The notes below the pieces were generated by a model. It was given only the letters and a program-made list of their open reading frames with translations. It searched no databases and was not told the DNA's origin. The position numbers were made by a program, and so were the translations under genes. This document shows, in pieces, positions 9,084-18,373 of a stretch of DNA of 64,000 nucleotides. Origin of the DNA: Azoarcus sp. CIB (GTDB lineage Bacteria; Pseudomonadota; Gammaproteobacteria; Burkholderiales; Rhodocyclaceae); NCBI RefSeq assembly GCF_001190925.1, contig NZ_CP011072.1, positions 2,666,001-2,730,000 on the forward strand, written 5' to 3'. Positions within the stretch are counted from its first letter, which is position 1; each line of letters opens with the position of its first letter.

Positions 9084-11222
9084 TCAGGCGGCTACTGCTT
9101 CTTCCACCGCCGCAGGGCCTGAGCTCGCTTCGGCGATCTGCTTGTCCTCGAGCACGTACACCCCGCTCGCGTCGAGCGAAGCGACCCAACCGGGCTCGAT
9201 GACGATCGACGTGGTGACCTCCTCGATCACCCCCGGGCCCTGAATCCGCATCCCCGGCTCGATCCCTTCGCCGTCATACACGGGCGCGAGCATAGTGCGG
9301 ACGTCTGTGCCGTGGCCGAACACCATGTTCCGCTGCTCCTTCACCGGTGCAGCGGAGGGCGCCCGCTGCGGCACCGCGCTCGCCGTCTTCAGCGGCGGCA
9401 CCACCCCCGACACGGTCGTCTCGATGTTGACGATCTCGACGACGCCGTCGGGCTCGCAGTAGGTGAAAAGCTCCTGATGCCGCTGGTCGAAGCGGCGGCG
9501 GATGTCCTTGAAACTCTCGGCATTGACCGACATCGTGGCGATATCGACCGGGCACTCATGCACCTGGCCGAGATAGCGCATATCGATCGAACGCTCGATG
9601 CGGATATCCTTGGTCTCGAAGCCTTCGGCCTGCAGCGCGCCGATCGCCTCGCGTTCGAGGTCGTGGAAGCGCTGGTCGATGCGTTCCCAGTCCGCATGCG
9701 GCCCGACGCGCATCGGGCAAGCCGACATTTTTGTGTACTTCACGTTCGACAGGATCTGGCCGAAGGCGCACAGCCCGGACGCGAGCTTGGGCACCAGCAC
9801 CTTTTTGACGCCGATCTCGCGTGCGAGTGACGCGATGTGCAGCGCCGTCGCCCCACCTGCACCAACCAGCACGAAGTCGCGCGGATCGTAGCCCCGCTCC
9901 ACCGACACGCGGCGGATGCCATTTACCATGTTGTTATTGACGATGTTGAAAATGCCGTGCGCCGCGTGCTCGACCGATATGCCGAGCGGCTTGGCGATCT
10001 TCTCCTCAATCGCACGCCGCGCCGCCGCACCGTCGATCTTCACACGCCCGCCGAGCAGGTAGGACGGGTTGAGATACCCGAGCACGACGTTCGCGTCCGT
10101 CACCGTCGGCAACTCCCCGCCGCGCATGTAGCACACCGGCCCCGGATTCGCGCCCGCGCTCTGCGGCCCGACGTTGAGCAGCCCCATCGCGTCGATCCAC
10201 GCGATCGAACCGCCGCCCGCCCCCAGCGTTTCGACCTGGATCATCGGCGTGCCGATGCGGTAGCGCAGGAAGTCGATGTTCTTGCTGAGGTTGGTCTTGC
10301 CGTCCTTCGTCAGCGTAATGTCGAAGGAGGTGCCGCCCATGTCGACGGTGATGATGTTCTCGATGCCCAAGGGGCCCGCGACGTGCATCCCGGCCGTCGG
10401 CGCCGATGCGGGCCCGGAGTTGATCGCATTGACCGCCCTCGAGACCATCACGTCGCGCGCCGCCATGCCGCCGTTCGACTGGTAGTAGCGGATCGGCGCC
10501 GTCACGCCGAGGCCGACGAAGAAGTCGTCGATACGGCGCACGTAGCGTTCCAGCACCGGCCCGAGGTAGGCATTCACGACCGCCGTCGAAGTCCTCGTGT
10601 ACTCGCGCATTTGCGGGAACACCTCGACGCCGACCGACACATACACGTCCGGCAGCATCTCGCGCACGATCTCGGCTGCGCGGCGCTCATGCACATCGTT
10701 CGCGACCGACCATAGGAATGACAGTGCCACCGCCTCGACGCCCTCGGCACGGAAGCGCTCGCAGGCCGCGCGCACGTCGTCCTCGTTCAGAGTCGTCTGT
10801 ACCGTGCCATCCGACAGCACGCGCTCGCGCACCCCATGCCGCAGGCAACGCGGCACGAGCATCGTCGCCGGCGGGTACTTCGCGTCGTAGCGATAGCCCT
10901 CCTCCTTGTGGCCGAGGCGGATCTCGATCGAATCCTCGTGGCCCGCGGTGCAGATCAGGCCGGTCTTGACGCCCTTCAGCTGGATCAGCGCATTCAGCCC
11001 GACCGTCGTGCCGTTCACCAGCAGGTCGGCATTGTTGAGGATCTCGGCGACCGGCAGGCCCAAGGCCTCGGAAATCTGCTGCAACCCGTCGGCGATCGCC
11101 TTCGTGCCGTCGTCCGGTGTCGAAGTGGCCTTGAAGAGCCGCACCTGGCCCTGCTCATCGGCCAGCACGAAATCGGTAAAAGTGCCTCCGGCGTCGATGC
11201 CCAGGCGGAAACGCTTGCTCAT
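9084..11222 (-). CDS. Hydantoinase A / acetophenone carboxylase alpha-like subunit (copy 1)
   Basis: 712 residues. The actin-like ATPase signature LGIDAGGTFTDFVLAD is at the N-terminus and the second phosphate motif ITVDMGGTSFDITL near 293. Members of the HyuA/oxoprolinase/AcxA/ApcA family use ATP to open cyclic amides or activate ketones and bicarbonate. The sequence looks closer to the acetophenone-carboxylase type than to 5-oxoprolinase, but no small Apc subunits are present. It is 23 bases after hyuB, with its own GAGGAG site, so the two form one unit. A similar HyuA is encoded at 13861-15951. Confidence 0.88.
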   Translation of the reverse strand: MSKRFRLGIDAGGTFTDFVLADEQGQVRLFKATSTPDDGTKAIADGLQQISEALGLPVAEILNNADLLVNGTTVGLNALIQLKGVKTGLICTAGHEDSIEIRLGHKEEGYRYDAKYPPATMLVPRCLRHGVRERVLSDGTVQTTLNEDDVRAACERFRAEGVEAVALSFLWSVANDVHERRAAEIVREMLPDVYVSVGVEVFPQMREYTRTSTAVVNAYLGPVLERYVRRIDDFFVGLGVTAPIRYYQSNGGMAARDVMVSRAVNAINSGPASAPTAGMHVAGPLGIENIITVDMGGTSFDITLTKDGKTNLSKNIDFLRYRIGTPMIQVETLGAGGGSIAWIDAMGLLNVGPQSAGANPGPVCYMRGGELPTVTDANVVLGYLNPSYLLGGRVKIDGAAARRAIEEKIAKPLGISVEHAAHGIFNIVNNNMVNGIRRVSVERGYDPRDFVLVGAGGATALHIASLAREIGVKKVLVPKLASGLCAFGQILSNVKYTKMSACPMRVGPHADWERIDQRFHDLEREAIGALQAEGFETKDIRIERSIDMRYLGQVHECPVDIATMSVNAESFKDIRRRFDQRHQELFTYCEPDGVVEIVNIETTVSGVVPPLKTASAVPQRAPSAAPVKEQRNMVFGHGTDVRTMLAPVYDGEGIEPGMRIQGPGVIEEVTTSIVIEPGWVASLDASGVYVLEDKQIAEASSGPAAVEEAVAA

Positions 11223-11245
11223 TGCTGTTCTCCTCTTCGTTCTTG

Positions 11246-12997
11246 TCAGATCGCCGCCGCGCGCAAGCGCTTCGTCTCGTCAGCCATCACGCTGAAATCC
11301 TCCGGCGACACCGCCACGCCGTAGTCCTTGCGCGCCCCATCGAAGGACACGAAACCGTTGCGCACGTCGGATGCGACCTGCTCGGGGTCGCGCTCGAAGG
11401 CATTGCCCCAGCCGCCCCCGCCCGGATTGATCGCGGAGACGCGCTGGCCATCCTGTATCTTCAGCACGACGTTCTTGCGCAGCGTGTCGGTGACCTTCTC
11501 GCCGACCTTCAGGTCGATGCGTGCGAGCTTGCTGTCGAGCACACGGTTGTGCGCCCCGTTCGCCCCCAGCGACGCGTACTTGCGCCCCTCGCCGAAGCTC
11601 ACGACCGTCATCTCGTGGCCGATCGGTTCGACTTCCCACTCGGTCGCGCAGCCCCCCCGGTACTTGCCCGCGCCGCCGCTGTCCTGCACCAGCCCGTAGC
11701 GGTGGATCACGATCGGGTAGGAGTATTCGAGGATCTCGATGTCGCCCGAGGTCAGCGCCCCGAAGCAACACTGCGGACCGCAAGCGTGCCAGCCGTCCAT
11801 GTGCGCCGTCGCCCCCGCGCCGGAGATCAGCGACGCGAGCACCATCGTCACGTACTCCTCGTTGTTGCGCGCATCGAAGCCGGCGATGTTGATGCCACTG
11901 GCGTGGCCCCACGACCCCACTGCGCGCTCGGGCGCCGCCTTCTCCAGCGCGAGCCGCACCGCGTCGGAAAGCGTCTCCATCGGCGTCGTCGTGCTGTTCA
12001 CATGCGGCGCCGGCTCCACCGCATTGCACAGCGTCCCCTTCGGGCCCAGATCGACGGTAATGCAGCGATACAGGCCCTCGTTGTATGGCGGATCGACCTG
12101 CGTGAACATCATCAGGCCCAGATACACGCCCGAAATCGAGTTACCCTCGTAGGAGTTGATGAAGTACGGGATCTGCGGAGGGCTCGAAATCGCGATCGCG
12201 CACTCGTCACCCTTGATCGTCACCGCGGCCGAGATCGTGATGTCGCCGAAACCGTGGCCCGCATCCTCCAGCACCGCGCTCGCGGAGTAGGTACCGTCCG
12301 GAATCGCGCCGATGATCTCGCGCATGTGGCGGTCCGCCATGTCCATCAGCTCGTCGATGCAGTCGCGCACCGTCTGCACGCCGTACTTGTCGAGCAGCGC
12401 GATCAGGTTGCGCTCGCCGACCGTCACCGCGCCCAACTGCGCGCGCAGGTCGCCTTCCTGGTCGCGGCGGGAACGCACGTTGGCGAGATAGAAATTGACG
12501 ACGTCCTTGCGCTGGCGGCCTTTCTCCCAGAACTTCACCGGCGGGATGCGCAGTCCTTCGGCGTAGATCTCCTTCGCGTCCGGGTTGTAGCCGGCCGGCA
12601 CCGGGCCACCGATGTCGGTGACGTGGCCCTTGCACACCGTCCAGAACACCAGCTCGCCCCGGTAGAACACCGGCTTGTACATGCAGCAGTCGAGGATGTG
12701 GCTTCCCATGCTGCCCGGATCGTTGTGGTAGATGACATCGCCTTCGTGGATGTCATCCCCGAAGTAGGCGGCGACGAATTTCATCGCCGGGATCAGGCTG
12801 CCCAGGTGGATCGGGATGTCCTGCCCCTGCAGGATCATCTCCGGTCGGTGATTGAAGATCGCGTTACTGTAGTCGTGCGCCACGTTGAAGACGCTCGAAC
12901 GCGCCGTCTTCTCGAGCGTCAGCGTCATCTCGCGCTGCGTCGTCTCCAGCGCGCCGCGAACGACGGCCAGGGTGATCGGATTTACCTTTCTTGTCAT
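11246..12997 (-). CDS. Hydantoinase B / oxoprolinase-type catalytic subunit
   Basis: 583 residues. The HyuB signatures are a run near DYSNAIFNHRPEM, the GDVIYHNDPGSMGSH motif, and the glycine-rich end NPGGGGWGNAFERDPE. The start at 12997 is supported by GGAGAAGAGG. HyuB normally works in complex with HyuA; this is the only HyuB in the window, set against two HyuA genes. A candidate regulatory site lies about 120 bases upstream (13101-13147). Confidence 0.88.
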   Translation of the reverse strand: MTRKVNPITLAVVRGALETTQREMTLTLEKTARSSVFNVAHDYSNAIFNHRPEMILQGQDIPIHLGSLIPAMKFVAAYFGDDIHEGDVIYHNDPGSMGSHILDCCMYKPVFYRGELVFWTVCKGHVTDIGGPVPAGYNPDAKEIYAEGLRIPPVKFWEKGRQRKDVVNFYLANVRSRRDQEGDLRAQLGAVTVGERNLIALLDKYGVQTVRDCIDELMDMADRHMREIIGAIPDGTYSASAVLEDAGHGFGDITISAAVTIKGDECAIAISSPPQIPYFINSYEGNSISGVYLGLMMFTQVDPPYNEGLYRCITVDLGPKGTLCNAVEPAPHVNSTTTPMETLSDAVRLALEKAAPERAVGSWGHASGINIAGFDARNNEEYVTMVLASLISGAGATAHMDGWHACGPQCCFGALTSGDIEILEYSYPIVIHRYGLVQDSGGAGKYRGGCATEWEVEPIGHEMTVVSFGEGRKYASLGANGAHNRVLDSKLARIDLKVGEKVTDTLRKNVVLKIQDGQRVSAINPGGGGWGNAFERDPEQVASDVRNGFVSFDGARKDYGVAVSPEDFSVMADETKRLRAAAI

Positions 12998-13100
12998 TGC
13001 CTCTTCTCCATACCCTCTGACGGGATTGAGTTGTCGTGAGTGAAGAGTACGGCGAGGGCAAACCTGCTTACAGATACACCACAGCGTCCTCACCGCCGGG

Positions 13101-13147
13101 GTGTACTCCACGTACGGCCAGTACAGTCGCCGCACTGCAAGCAGTGC
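13101..13147. promoter_or_regulatory. Candidate operator upstream of hyuB
   Basis: Three GTAC tetramers sit at 13103, 13112 and 13121, exactly nine bases apart. CAGTACAGT is at 13119-13127 and a perfect dyad GCACTGC-AA-GCAGTGC at 13132-13147. CAGTACAGT also occurs in the long inverted repeat upstream of the MocR-type regulator gene, which suggests one regulator binds both. Inferred only. Confidence 0.4.
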
Positions 13148-13186
13148 ACCCGGTCCCTCTCTTGGACGCCGCAGTGGGCGGCCGGA

Positions 13187-13804
13187 TCAGGCGGCGAAAA
13201 CATAGGCCCGCACCCCCGCCGCCACGAACTCGACGGCAAGCGCCGCCAGCACGAGCCCCATTAGCCGCGTCATGATGTTGAGTCCGGTACGCCCCGCGAG
13301 CCGGCTGATCGGCGCGGCCAGGCCGAAGGCCACCCACACGCCGACCGCGATCAGGAGGCCGGCCATCAGCAACATCAGGATCCCACCGACGCTGTGCGCT
13401 TGGTCCGCATAGATGATCACCGTGCTGACCGTGCCGGGACCGGTCAGCAGCGGGATCGTCAGCGGCACGACGGCGATGTTTGCCCGCTCGCTCGCCTCGT
13501 CGCGTTCCTCGGGCGTCGCCCGGCTCGGTGCCGGCTGCGCGTTGAACATCGACACGGCGACGAGGAAGAGCAGCACGCCGCCACCGACCTGCAGCGATGG
13601 AATCGTGATGCCGAAACCGGCGAGCATGTACTGGCCGCCGAGGGCCGATATCGCGATCACGATGAAAGTCGCGAGCGCTGCGGTCCGGATGGTCTGGCGA
13701 CGCGCCGCCTCGGATTGATCCTCGGTCAGACTGATGAATGCCGGGATCGCGCCGAACGGGTTGATCAGTGCGGCAAGGGTGATGCAGATTTTTGCGAATT
13801 CCAT
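13187..13804 (-). CDS. MarC/UPF0056 family inner-membrane protein
   Basis: 205 residues, the usual MarC length, with about six hydrophobic segments. The family landmarks are INPFGAIPAFISLT near the start, PLTIPLLTGPGTVSTVI in the middle and the closing TRLMGLVLAALAVEF. The biochemical role of MarC proteins is unsettled; they are no longer thought to be antibiotic-efflux pumps. The start at 13804 has GAAGGAG upstream. It lies between hyuB and the second hyuA on the same strand. Confidence 0.9.
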   Translation of the reverse strand: MEFAKICITLAALINPFGAIPAFISLTEDQSEAARRQTIRTAALATFIVIAISALGGQYMLAGFGITIPSLQVGGGVLLFLVAVSMFNAQPAPSRATPEERDEASERANIAVVPLTIPLLTGPGTVSTVIIYADQAHSVGGILMLLMAGLLIAVGVWVAFGLAAPISRLAGRTGLNIMTRLMGLVLAALAVEFVAAGVRAYVFAA

Positions 13805-13860
13805 CGACGACTCTCCTTCACGAAGACGATGAACGAGTCGCGCCGACGCGGTTCCCTCGC

Positions 13861-15951
13861 CTACGTCGAGCGCTCATCCGTGAGCCGGTAAACCCCGCTG
13901 CGCTCGAGCACCGCCTGCCAGCCTGCTTCGAGCAGAATGGTCGTCGTGGGCTCCTCGATCAGCGCCGGACCCGCAATGACGACACCGCAGCGCATCCGCT
14001 CGCCGTCGTATATCGGCACCTCGCAGGGCACGATGTCGTCGCCCTGGCCGAGCCAGACCTGGCGCCACGTCTTTACCGGATCTGCCCCTCCGGCCGCATC
14101 GTCGTGCCTCCATACCGGGAGATCCGGAAAAACGCCATACACCGTGCTTTCGATATTCACGATCTCGACAGCACTATCGGGTTCGCAAAACGTGAACAGG
14201 CGTTGGTGAATCTCGTCGAATCGTTGCCGCAACAGCGCGGCCGACTCCGGGTGCAGACGACCACTGCCCGCCGCCACCGTGCATTCCTGGATCTGGCCGA
14301 CGTAGCGCATGTCGATCGAACGTTCGATGCGGATTGCGTCGTCCGCGAACCCCTCGCTGCGCAGCACTCGGACCCCTTCCGCCTCGATGTCCTGGAACAG
14401 CCACTCCAGCCTCAGAAAATCCGTGTGCTCGTCGAGGCGTCCCGGACACGCCGCCATATAGCTGTACTTGACGTCGGATAGCACCTGCCCGAATGCGCAC
14501 AACCCCGACGCGACCTTCGGCACCAGCACCTGGCGGATACCGATCTCGGACGCGAGTGCGGTGATGTGTGCGCCCGTCGCGCCGCCTGCGGCAACCAGCG
14601 AGAACTCCCGGGGATCGTAGCCACGCTCGACCGACACCCGCCGGATACCCGCGACCATGTTGGTATTGACGACCCGTACCACTCCGTACGCTGCCTTCTC
14701 GACCGACACGCCCAGCGGCTCGGCAATGTGGCGAGCGAGCGCCACCCTTGCGGCCCCGGCGTCTATCGGCAGCCGCCCGCCGAGCAGCGCCTCGGGATTC
14801 AGGTAACCGAGCACCACGTTCGCGTCGGTCACGGTCGGCCGCTCGCCTCCGCGCCGGTAGCAGGCGGGCCCGGGATTCACACCGGCACTCTGCGGACCGA
14901 CCGACAGCATCCCGTAGCGATCGACGGCCGCGATCGATCCGCCTCCCGCGCCGAGCATTTCCACCTGGACGACCGGGATCCCCAGCCGATAGCGCAGGAA
15001 ATCGACGTTCTTGGCGATGTTCGCCAGCCCCGCGCGACACAGCGTGACATCGAATGAAGTACCGCCCATGTCGACGGTGATGATGTCATCGACCCCGAGC
15101 GGACGCGCGACAAAGGTCCCGGCACGCGGCGCGGCGGCGGGCCCGGAGTTCACCGCATATACGGCCCGTCGTGTGAACTCCGTCGGCGAAGCCATGCCTC
15201 CGTTCGACTGGAAATAGCGCAGACGCGAGGCACCGTCATAGGCGCTGAAGAAATCCCCCACTTCGCGCACGTAATGCGCCACCGACGGTCCCAGATAGGC
15301 ATTCAGCACGGCCGTTGACGTGCGCGTGTATTCACGAATCTGCGGGAGGACGTCGGCGCCGGTCGTCACATACACATCGGGCAGCAGTTCACGAACGATC
15401 TCGGCGGCGCGCTGCTCGTGTGCCGCGTTCACACAGGACCACACGAAGGAGATGGCAACCGCCTCGACGCCGGCATCCCGGAAGAAGGCACAAGCCTCCG
15501 CCACGTCGTTCTCGTTCAGCGGCATCAGCACCGAGCCGTCAGACGTGATCCTCTCCCGCACCGGGCGGCGCAGATAGCGCTCGACCAGCATCCGTGGAGG
15601 GGGATAGTTCGGATTGTAGCGGTAGCCCTCCTCCTTCTGGCCGAGACGGATTTCCAGCGAATCCTCGTGGCCGGCCGTCGCCAGCAGGCCCACCTTCGCG
15701 CCCGAATGCTGGATCAGCGCGTTGAGTGCGATGGTCGTGCCGTTGACGCACAGCACCGTCGCGTCGATCAGCGCGTGCGCAGCAAGCCCGAGTTCCTGCT
15801 CGATCTCGCGGAATCCCGCGGCGAGCGCCCGCTTCGGGTCGTCGGGGGTCGATTCGACCTTGAACAACCACGTGCGCCCGCCATTGTCGGCGAGCACGAA
15901 GTCGGTGAACGTACCGCCGGTATCGATGCCCAGACGGTAGGTCTTAGCCAT
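13861..15951 (-). CDS. Hydantoinase A / acetophenone carboxylase alpha-like subunit (copy 2)
   Basis: 696 residues, clearly paralogous to the HyuA at 9084-11222 over its whole length. LGIDTGGTFTDFVLAD and ITVDMGGTSFDVTL are intact, so ATP binding is probably retained. The start at 15951 has GAGGAG upstream. It has no HyuB of its own and lies between marC and the MocR regulator. It may exchange with or join copy 1 around the single HyuB, or serve a different substrate. Confidence 0.87.
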   Translation of the reverse strand: MAKTYRLGIDTGGTFTDFVLADNGGRTWLFKVESTPDDPKRALAAGFREIEQELGLAAHALIDATVLCVNGTTIALNALIQHSGAKVGLLATAGHEDSLEIRLGQKEEGYRYNPNYPPPRMLVERYLRRPVRERITSDGSVLMPLNENDVAEACAFFRDAGVEAVAISFVWSCVNAAHEQRAAEIVRELLPDVYVTTGADVLPQIREYTRTSTAVLNAYLGPSVAHYVREVGDFFSAYDGASRLRYFQSNGGMASPTEFTRRAVYAVNSGPAAAPRAGTFVARPLGVDDIITVDMGGTSFDVTLCRAGLANIAKNVDFLRYRLGIPVVQVEMLGAGGGSIAAVDRYGMLSVGPQSAGVNPGPACYRRGGERPTVTDANVVLGYLNPEALLGGRLPIDAGAARVALARHIAEPLGVSVEKAAYGVVRVVNTNMVAGIRRVSVERGYDPREFSLVAAGGATGAHITALASEIGIRQVLVPKVASGLCAFGQVLSDVKYSYMAACPGRLDEHTDFLRLEWLFQDIEAEGVRVLRSEGFADDAIRIERSIDMRYVGQIQECTVAAGSGRLHPESAALLRQRFDEIHQRLFTFCEPDSAVEIVNIESTVYGVFPDLPVWRHDDAAGGADPVKTWRQVWLGQGDDIVPCEVPIYDGERMRCGVVIAGPALIEEPTTTILLEAGWQAVLERSGVYRLTDERST

Positions 15952-15993
15952 GTTGCAACTCCTCGATGGCGGATCGCACGAAGTCTCCCTCAC

Positions 15994-17394
15994 TCATTGC
16001 GCGCTCATCATCGACAGGTATTCGAAAAGCCGCTCGTTGTCACAGTACGCGACGTTGAAGCGGATCCATGGCGAGCCGTCTGCGCCAGTGCAGAAGCCGG
16101 CGAGCGGCGCCATCAGGATGCCGCGCAAGTTCGCCTCGTTGCACAGGGGCTCCGGGTCGTCGAGACCCGGAAAGCGCGCGAGCACGAACATGCCGGCACG
16201 CGGCCGATGGAAGAGCTCCAGCCCGGCCGCTTCGAGCCGCTCGCAGGTCTGCGCCTGCGCGATCGCCAGGCGCTCGCGCAGCGCGCGCAGGTGCTTGCGA
16301 TACCGACCATCGAGCAGCACCTCGTGCGCAAGTCGTTCCGAGAGTTCCGAGCTCGTCAGGCCTGCGGCGATCTTGTGCAGCGTCAAGTCCTCGATGATGT
16401 CGGGGTGGGCTGCGATGTAGCCGACACGCAGGCTCGGCGCGACGGTCTTCGAAAAACCGTTGACGTAGATCACGCGGTTCAACTGGTCCATTCCGGCAAG
16501 ACAGCGGCTGGAAAAAGGATCGAGCTCGGCGTAAATGTCGTCCTCCACGATTAGGAAGTCGTAGCGTTCCGCGAGCTGCAGCACGCGGTGCGAGGTCGGC
16601 ATGTCGTAAGACACCCCGGTCGGGTTCTGCAACCGCGGGTTGATGAAGAAGACGCGCGGCTTGTGCTCCGCCGCCAGCGCATCCAGCACCTCGATGTCCG
16701 GCCCGTGCGCTCCCATCGGCACACCGACCACCTTCGCTCCCTGCAACCGCAGCGTGACATTCAGTGTTCCGAAACCCGGCTCCTCGACGAACACCGTCTG
16801 CCCCTCTCCGATCAGATACTTTGCCAACAGCGACAACGCATGCATCGCGCCGGTTGTCATCAATATCTGCTCGGGGTTCGCATAGATCTCCTTCTCGCGC
16901 AACCAGTCGGCTATCTTCCAGCGCAAGCTCGGAAAACCCTTGGGATGCCCATAACCCACAATTTGTGCCGTTGGACGGCCCGCAACGGCACGCAAACTTT
17001 TCTTCAATGCCTCTTCGTCGAACCAATCCTCGGGGAGCCAGCCACTGCCTGCGTTGATCGATGCGTTGCCTGTGACCCAGCCCTTGTGCACCGACCACAA
17101 TGTCTCCATCCCGAGCGGCGGTCGCCCTCCATCAACGACTGCCGACAGGCGCCCGGATCCCACCTCGCGAATGAAGAAACCCATATTCTGGCGAGCCACC
17201 AGGCAGCCGTCCGCCACAAGGCGGTCGTAGGCTTCGACCACTGTCGACATGCTGACTCGATTGGTCTCGGCAAACTGCCGGATGGACGGAATCTTCATTC
17301 CGGAGCGCAACTTGCCTGCCTCGATCAGTGCGCGATAGCCCTCAACAATCTGAACCACCAAGGGTTTGGGGACTTTCGGATCGACAACGAACAT
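15994..17394 (-). CDS. MocR-type transcriptional regulator (GntR wHTH + aminotransferase domain)
   Basis: 466 residues. The N-terminal GntR winged helix (about 1-80; SGMKIPSIRQFAETNRVS) is joined to a fold-type I aminotransferase domain. The PLP Schiff-base lysine is K316 in NGFSKT, with supporting motifs NPTGVSYD and EDDIYAELD. MocR regulators sense PLP adducts or amino-group metabolites rather than acting as enzymes. The gene ends 42 bases before the second hyuA and probably controls the hyu/permease block. A perfect 16-bp inverted repeat lies about 100 bases upstream of its start. Confidence 0.92.
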   Translation of the reverse strand: MFVVDPKVPKPLVVQIVEGYRALIEAGKLRSGMKIPSIRQFAETNRVSMSTVVEAYDRLVADGCLVARQNMGFFIREVGSGRLSAVVDGGRPPLGMETLWSVHKGWVTGNASINAGSGWLPEDWFDEEALKKSLRAVAGRPTAQIVGYGHPKGFPSLRWKIADWLREKEIYANPEQILMTTGAMHALSLLAKYLIGEGQTVFVEEPGFGTLNVTLRLQGAKVVGVPMGAHGPDIEVLDALAAEHKPRVFFINPRLQNPTGVSYDMPTSHRVLQLAERYDFLIVEDDIYAELDPFSSRCLAGMDQLNRVIYVNGFSKTVAPSLRVGYIAAHPDIIEDLTLHKIAAGLTSSELSERLAHEVLLDGRYRKHLRALRERLAIAQAQTCERLEAAGLELFHRPRAGMFVLARFPGLDDPEPLCNEANLRGILMAPLAGFCTGADGSPWIRFNVAYCDNERLFEYLSMMSAQ

Positions 17395-17495
17395 GCGGGC
17401 TCTCAGATGAATTGCCGGAAGTTCGGCTACGCGGACTCAAGGTTAGCTTGGACCAAGGCAGCAGGTTGCACAACGAGCAAATTGAAGAACAGATC

Positions 17496-17533
17496 GCAGC
17501 ACTGTACTGCTACACGAAGCAGTACAGTGCTGC
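17496..17533. promoter_or_regulatory. Perfect 16-bp inverted repeat upstream of the MocR-type gene
   Basis: GCAGCACTGTACTGCT, six-base spacer, then its exact complement. It is centred about 120 bases upstream of the regulator's start and has no T-run after it, so an operator is likelier than a terminator. The right arm contains CAGTACAGT, shared with the region upstream of hyuB. Confidence 0.6.
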
Positions 17534-17865
17534 GGCGCCAGGCTGGCGCGCAGCACAACCGCCGCTGTCATGCTCGTGCTGAAGAAGCCCCTGCCGGCGA
17601 TCTGTGCCGGCATTGTTGCAGCTCCGCCTTCAAGCGAATCTGCACTTGCAATGGAGGACTGCGGAATTCGCGTTCGCAAACCAGGAATCCTGGCGCTCGG
17701 GTAGACACAGCGGTTGGGGACGACACGCTTTCCCCCCGAATGAGAGATCTTCTTTGCGGTCGCGGCGCTCGGTGAGAGGTTTTGTGGAGATTTCGCCACC
17801 TGGCGGGCGCGGTCGGCCGCGGTGATGTTTGCAGACCCACGAATCCAGTGCGGAACCCTTTAAAA

Positions 17866-17899
17866 ACAAGCGGGCCCGCTCATCGGCGGGCCCGGTTTT
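17866..17899 (-). terminator. Rho-independent terminator, strongest on the minus strand
   Basis: A perfect 9-bp GC stem CGGGCCCGC/GCGGGCCCG (17871-17894) has flanking A and T runs. On the minus strand it is followed by TTGTTTTTAAA, on the plus strand by GTTTTG. The minus orientation lies about 60 bases downstream of the tRNA-like element, so it may end that transcript. Confidence 0.75.
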
Positions 17900-17954
17900 G
17901 TAGATCGTTCTACAACCATTTTGGATACTGCGATTCGCTAACTGTTTGATTCGC

Positions 17955-18159
17955 TGGGGCGACATACCGGGATCGAACCGGTGACAACTGGAGCCACAAG
18001 ACCGGGGCCAAGCACGTAAAATCAAACACTTACATCACATTTTTTTCAAAACAACGTCTCCCCACACCCAGCAACGGCGCGGAACTACGGCGGACTTTTG
18101 AAAGTTCTTTGGGCGCAACTTGACTGATTCCAGCGGCCCAATCCAACGTCCGTCACCAC
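17955..18159 (-). repeat. ~205-bp dispersed repeat with tRNA-like 3' half, copy 1
   Basis: It matches the copy at 43219-43422 in the same orientation; the first 47 bases and an internal 42-base block are identical. Read on the minus strand, 18038-17955 resembles a tRNA of 84 bases: a 5-bp T-stem ACCGG/CCGGT around TTCGATC (17966-17982), a 7-base acceptor strand ATGTCGC, then CCCA. The facing 5' strand GTGATGT pairs at all seven positions if wobbles are allowed. No good D-arm or anticodon arm is seen, so it may be a tRNA relic, a small RNA or an attachment site. Confidence 0.6.
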
Positions 18160-18373
18160 CGGGCGTTACGCAGTGATCACCCCTCCTGCCGCTCACGGCT
18201 TCCCGCTGAATGCCTTCTCGTCGGCTGAGCGCGTCGAGTTGACGATCAACGATGGCCGGCCGATCTGGCAGCGTTAGCCGTGCGGACCAAGCCCGCGCAA
18301 CCGGACCGAAACCCGCAGGAACGGCTCTACGGCAGCCCAGGGTTTGGTGCCTCGCCTCGGGTGATCCGGCGGT

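Larger units (their letters stand above)
17395..18373. other. Long non-coding gap holding operator, terminator and repeat copy 1
   Basis: No convincing gene in nearly 1 kb. It contains the regulator's inverted repeat (17496-17533), a bidirectional terminator (17866-17899), a further hairpin TTGTAGA-TCGT-TCTACAA (17898-17915) and the first ~205-bp repeat (17955-18159). A short open stretch at about 18174-18278 on the plus strand has no recognisable product. Confidence 0.6.

Noticed and set aside
11222-13039. 605-codon open frame on the plus strand
   Set aside because: It is antisense to hyuB, rich in His/Arg/Asp as expected from GC-rich complement, has no domain, and hyuB is unmistakable.
17955-18038. 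Functional tRNA gene
   Set aside because: The T-arm and acceptor ends fit, but no proper D-arm, anticodon arm or anticodon can be assigned; kept as a tRNA-like repeat.
17955-18159. Integron attC site
   Set aside because: Although the element has flanking inverted arms, the typical core-site consensus and an integron integrase or cassettes were not found.
18160-18373. Integrase or transposase remnant next to repeat copy 1
   Set aside because: A short open stretch is present at about 18174-18278, but no recombinase motif could be recognised in any frame.
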